Shown: in pieces, positions 5,828 to 8,245 of the stretch
Layout: each line of letters begins with the position of its first letter
How positions within the stretch are numbered: the first letter of the stretch is position 1
Assembly: GCA_021802595.1 (NCBI GenBank)
Contig: JAJZRT010000135.1
Location: 1 to 8,245, forward strand
DNA: 8,245 nt
Direction: 5' to 3'
From: Pseudomonadota bacterium
GTDB lineage: Bacteria > Pseudomonadota > Gammaproteobacteria > Burkholderiales > Thiobacillaceae
Program-made: the position numbers and the translations under genes
The notes under the pieces: model-generated
The model's database searches: none
Told to the model about the DNA's origin: nothing
Seen by the model: only the letters and a program-made list of their open reading frames with translations

Positions 5828-6358
5828 ATGAAAAGAACCGTCATCCGCTTGCTCCTGGGGCTATCGCTGCTGGGCCTGGGGCCCGCTTGGGCAGCCGATT
5901 CGCTGAACATCACGCTGGCGCCGGACCCGGCCAACCCGCCTTCGCCGCAGATGGGCGACTGGCTCAAGTTCCGCAGCACGATCAGCAACCCCGGCGGTCA
6001 GCCGGCCCATGGTGTCGTGGCATGGATCAGTCTGGTACAGGTGGATCCGGGACACGAGCAGCCGGTGGATTTAGAGGACTGGAGCGCGCACAAGGCGGTG
6101 ACCCAGGCCATCCTGCAACCCGGGCAGCAGGCCAAGGTCGAGTGGCCCATGCGCCTCATCCAGGCCGGTTCCTACCGGGTGGTGATCAGCGCGGTGGATC
6201 GGGAAACGGGGCATGTGATGACCAGCCCCTTCGTGGATTTCCAGGTGCGGCGCAAGCCCGTGGTGGAATCCGCGCGCATCCTGCCGGTCGCTCTCGGCGT
6301 CCCCGCGCTGGTTCTGAGCGTCATGGGTTGGCGCCGCTTCGGCCGCCGACGCGGCTGA
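5828..6358 (+). CDS. Membrane-anchored extracytoplasmic Ig-like protein of the ABC operon
   Basis: A 176-residue protein with a Sec signal peptide (MKR, hydrophobic core, AWA at 20-22), a mainly beta extracytoplasmic domain (about 25-145) and one C-terminal transmembrane helix (about 151-168) followed by the basic stop-transfer tail RRFGRRRG. The domain pattern FRSTISNPGGQPAHGVVAWI ... WPMRLIQAGSYRVVISAVD resembles CARDB/Ig-like folds, in which paired strands surround a conserved asparagine-proline-glycine turn. I do not recognise a specific family. Its position 13 bases after the permease suggests an accessory subunit held on the periplasmic face, for example a substrate or partner-protein docking domain (inference). 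It contains no obvious metal-binding Cys/His cluster. Confidence 0.8.
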   Translation: MKRTVIRLLLGLSLLGLGPAWAADSLNITLAPDPANPPSPQMGDWLKFRSTISNPGGQPAHGVVAWISLVQVDPGHEQPVDLEDWSAHKAVTQAILQPGQQAKVEWPMRLIQAGSYRVVISAVDRETGHVMTSPFVDFQVRRKPVVESARILPVALGVPALVLSVMGWRRFGRRRG

Positions 6359-6426
6359 GCAAAGCTCGCCGCATTTCGGGAGAAATGCCGGTGTATGAGA
6401 AGATGGTTCAGATGAGAACAGTTTTC

Positions 6427-6548
6427 CATGAACTGAAGCAAAGGGCGTACTTGTGGACTTGCTGATCCGCGGCATGCGCGGGAAGCCCGGGAATGCCGCC
6501 AGGCAAAACGCACTTGGTGTGGTCATGGGACCGGAGCGTCCAACATGA
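6427..6548 (+). pseudogene. Decayed C-terminus of a QseB-type response regulator
   Basis: Two blocks match the C-terminal end of the intact regulator at 2706. Block 1 (6427-6450) reads HELKQRAY, against AELEERIY. Block 2 begins at 6453 in another frame and reads VDLLIRGMRGKPG, against VDFLIHGVRRKLG; 30 of 39 bases agree. It continues without gaps to a shared Arg-Pro and a TGA (6546-6548). About 28 bases are missing between the blocks, giving the frameshift. The TGA overlaps the kinase ATG (ATGA), the normal arrangement of a regulator-kinase pair. Nothing of the receiver domain is left; the ABC operon ends at 6358. So the kinase once had its own regulator directly upstream. Confidence 0.75.
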
Positions 6549-7840
6549 CGCACTCGCTGCAAAGGCATCTTTCGCTGATGCTGGGGATTGCCGTCCTGCT
6601 TTCGGGTCTGGTCGCCGGCCTGGCGTCGTTCATTCTCGCCTACGGCGAAGCGAAGGAATTCCAGGACGACATGCTGCGCCAGATCACGGTGCTGAACGGA
6701 AAGGGCGCCTTGGGGTACGGGCGGCCGCAAGAAACGGATATCGCCATGGACGACCAGGAGTCCCGCATCCTGATCATTCAACTGCCACCCAACCCCCGTC
6801 CGGATTGGCTTCCCGCCGGTCTGCGGCCCGGGTTTCACACTCTGGACAGCAGTCTCGGGCGGCTTCGGGTATTCATTCATGATACTCCTGCGGGAAAGCG
6901 TACCGTCGTCGCACAACCGACTGATGTACCCGACGAGATCGCGACCAACAGCGCCCTGCGCACCCTGATCCCCCTGCTGCTTCTGCTGCCCGTGCTGGCC
7001 TGGCTGATCGTGCGCATTGCCCAACGGGAATTCGCGCCAGTTGCCAGGCTCTCCAGGAACCTGGACAGCCAGGCGGCGGATCGACCCGGTCCGGTTTCCG
7101 ACGCTGGCCTTCCGAACGAGATCACACCCTTCGTGCATGCCATCAATCGGCTGCTGGAGCGAGTAAATCAATTGATGGCCCGACAGAGGCGCTTCATCGC
7201 CGACGCGGCCCACGAACTGCGCAGCCCGCTCACCGCCTTGTCGGTGCAGGCCCAAAACCTGCTGCAGGCCGACTCGCTGGAAGCGATGAAAGAACGGGTC
7301 GGGCCGCTGCAAGCCGGCATCGAACGCGCGCGGCAACTCACCGAGCAGCTCCTGAGCCTGGCCCGGGCCCAGGCAGGGGCGGCCGAGGAAGCCGTTATCA
7401 ATATCCCGGCTATGGTGCGCGAACTGATCGGGGAATTCCTGCCTCGAGCCGAGGCAAAGAAGATTGACCTCGGGCTTGATGAACATGCGCGCTTTTCGCT
7501 GCGCGCCGCGCCGCAGTCACTGCGACTGATTCTGGGCAACGCCCTGGACAATGCCCTGAAATACACGCCGGCCGGCGGCGAGGTGACAGTCCGGCTTCTG
7601 GCCGAAGGTGACACCGCGGTAGTTGAAATCGTCGACAATGGGCCGGGGATTCCGCGCGAGGAGCGCGAGCGCGTCTTCGACGCCTTCTATCGCATGCCCG
7701 GTTCCACCATGACGGGTAGCGGCCTCGGCTTGGCCATTGCCAGGGAAAGCGCATCCCGCCTGGGTGGGGTCGTGACCCTGCGCGAACGCGAGCACGGGCC
7801 GGGGCTCGTCTTCAGCTACCGCCAGAGATGGGAACCATGA
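6545..7840 (+). CDS. QseC-like sensor histidine kinase
   Basis: A 431-residue inner-membrane histidine kinase. Helix 1 (about 9-33) and helix 2 (about 139-161) enclose a periplasmic sensor domain of ~105 residues. A short HAMP-like linker leads to the phospho-acceptor box FIADAAHELRSPLTAL with H223. The ATPase domain has the N-box NALDNALKY (N332, N336), G1 box DNGPGIP (364-370) and G2 box GSGLGLAI (391-398), so all the catalytic elements are intact. Length and organisation fit the QseC/PmrB class, which pairs with QseB-type regulators. The nearest intact regulator is at 2706, separated by the PepSY and ABC genes; a degraded regulator end directly precedes it and its stop overlaps the ATG. 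No clear ribosome binding site is seen, consistent with former translational coupling. It is unclear which promoter now drives it. Confidence 0.93.
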   Translation: MTHSLQRHLSLMLGIAVLLSGLVAGLASFILAYGEAKEFQDDMLRQITVLNGKGALGYGRPQETDIAMDDQESRILIIQLPPNPRPDWLPAGLRPGFHTLDSSLGRLRVFIHDTPAGKRTVVAQPTDVPDEIATNSALRTLIPLLLLLPVLAWLIVRIAQREFAPVARLSRNLDSQAADRPGPVSDAGLPNEITPFVHAINRLLERVNQLMARQRRFIADAAHELRSPLTALSVQAQNLLQADSLEAMKERVGPLQAGIERARQLTEQLLSLARAQAGAAEEAVINIPAMVRELIGEFLPRAEAKKIDLGLDEHARFSLRAAPQSLRLILGNALDNALKYTPAGGEVTVRLLAEGDTAVVEIVDNGPGIPREERERVFDAFYRMPGSTMTGSGLGLAIARESASRLGGVVTLREREHGPGLVFSYRQRWEP

Positions 7841-8110
7841 TCGGCGCCCTTGTTGCATCCTATGGGTATCTCGCGGTGATTGACAGGAAATGTCAGCGTG
7901 ACGGCCGTGCCCACGATCCGGTTCGCTCTGGATTGAGACGCTTCCACCATGCAATTGTATGATTGACCGGACGATGGCAAGACCGAGACCGGTGCCTTGC
8001 CCCAGTCGAGGGCGCGCCCCATCGGCGCGGTAAAAATGATCAAGTACATGCGGCAGGTCTTCAGGGGCAATCCCATGCCCTGTATCGCTGACGACAATCT
8101 CGGCCTTGAG
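7816..8110 (-). pseudogene. C-terminal fragment of a second sensor histidine kinase, frameshifted
   Basis: On the minus strand from 8110, an open frame without a start reads AEIVVSDTGHGIAPEDLPHV and then FYRADGAR ... GQGTGLGLAIV ... LHGGSVSIQSEPDRG. These are the G1 box (8086-8069), the F/lid region and the G2 box (7999-7970) of a histidine-kinase ATPase domain, closest in style to heavy-metal sensor kinases of the CusS kind. At 7912-7910 an extra G in a GGG run shifts the frame; the next frame continues sensibly as GTAVTLTFPVN and ends at a TAG (7818-7816), 25 bases inside the convergent kinase gene. Everything upstream of the ATPase domain is missing and replaced by the repeat array from 8111. 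It is clearly different from the QseC-like kinase. A sequencing error could explain the single-base shift, but not the truncation. Confidence 0.8.
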
Positions 8111-8245
8111 ACTAAGGGGTCCAGGACTAAGCAGGACTAAGGGGTCGGACTAAGGGGTCGGACTAAGGGGTCGGACTAAGGGGTCGGACTAAGGGTCGGA
8201 CTAAGGGTCGGACTAAGGGTCGGACTAGACTAAGGGGTCAGAGAC
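8111..8245. repeat. 12/13-bp tandem repeat array running off the window
   Basis: The unit GGACTAAGGGGTC is repeated head to tail: four 13-base copies (8134-8185), then three 12-base copies with one G fewer (8186-8221). Irregular copies flank them at 8111-8133 and 8222-8245, the last ending GGGGTCAGAGAC. The array begins exactly where the kinase fragment on the other strand ends. Regular G-runs could form quadruplexes, though the ~9-base loops are long. The copies have no spacers, so it is not a CRISPR. Its position at the edge suggests a collapsed or assembly-breaking repeat. Confidence 0.85.

Noticed and set aside
6071..7486. Very long (471-codon) minus-strand open frame
   Set aside because: It lies antisense to the intact kinase, the regulator remnant and the Ig-like protein gene, and its translation is low-complexity and lacks domain motifs; it is a shadow of GC-rich codon usage.
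8111..8245. CRISPR array
   Set aside because: Units are 12-13 bases and directly adjacent, with no unique spacers and no cas genes.

Overview
The window is GC-rich, densely coded bacterial DNA. Protein style (an AmpG-like permease, a QseB/QseC-type two-component system, COG4705 membrane proteins, a PepSY protein) suggests a proteobacterium, most likely a betaproteobacterium. This is a judgement from protein style only; no rRNA or other taxonomic marker is present. The right end runs into a short tandem-repeat array that may also be why the contig stops there.

Layout on the + strand: (1) the C-terminal end of an AmpG-like MFS permease (to 322) and a probable terminator; (2) about 600 bases without a convincing gene, holding hairpins and a 16-bp tandem repeat; (3) two tandem COG4705 membrane-protein paralogues (944-1723, 1872-2693) followed by a QseB/PmrA-type response regulator (2706-3386); (4) a small secreted PepSY protein (3552-3917); (5) a highly structured leader (about 4033-4130) before an ABC ATPase, an ABC-2 permease and a membrane-anchored extracytoplasmic protein (4148-6358); (6) a QseC-type sensor kinase (6545-7840); (7) on the - strand, a frameshifted C-terminal piece of a second, different histidine kinase (8110-7816), cut off by a 12/13-bp repeat array (8111-8245).

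How it may work together: the regulator at 2706 and the kinase at 6545 look like partners that have been separated by the PepSY and ABC genes. Directly before the kinase lie the broken remains of another response-regulator C-terminus, whose stop codon still overlaps the kinase start as ATGA. The COG4705 operon and the PepSY gene share one promoter design: two CTAA(T/C) half-sites 11 bp apart, then 10 bp, then a -10-like hexamer, then an identically spaced TAGGAG ribosome binding site. This is the geometry expected for a PmrA/QseB-class regulator, so the regulator probably controls its own operon and the PepSY gene, as an envelope-stress or cation-response circuit (inference).

The most unusual signals are the exact fourfold W-x9-G-x4-D repeat in both COG4705 proteins, the shared 11-bp-phased operator, the multi-branch RNA-like leader before the ABC genes, and the decayed fragments of two-component genes, which record rearrangement of the locus.
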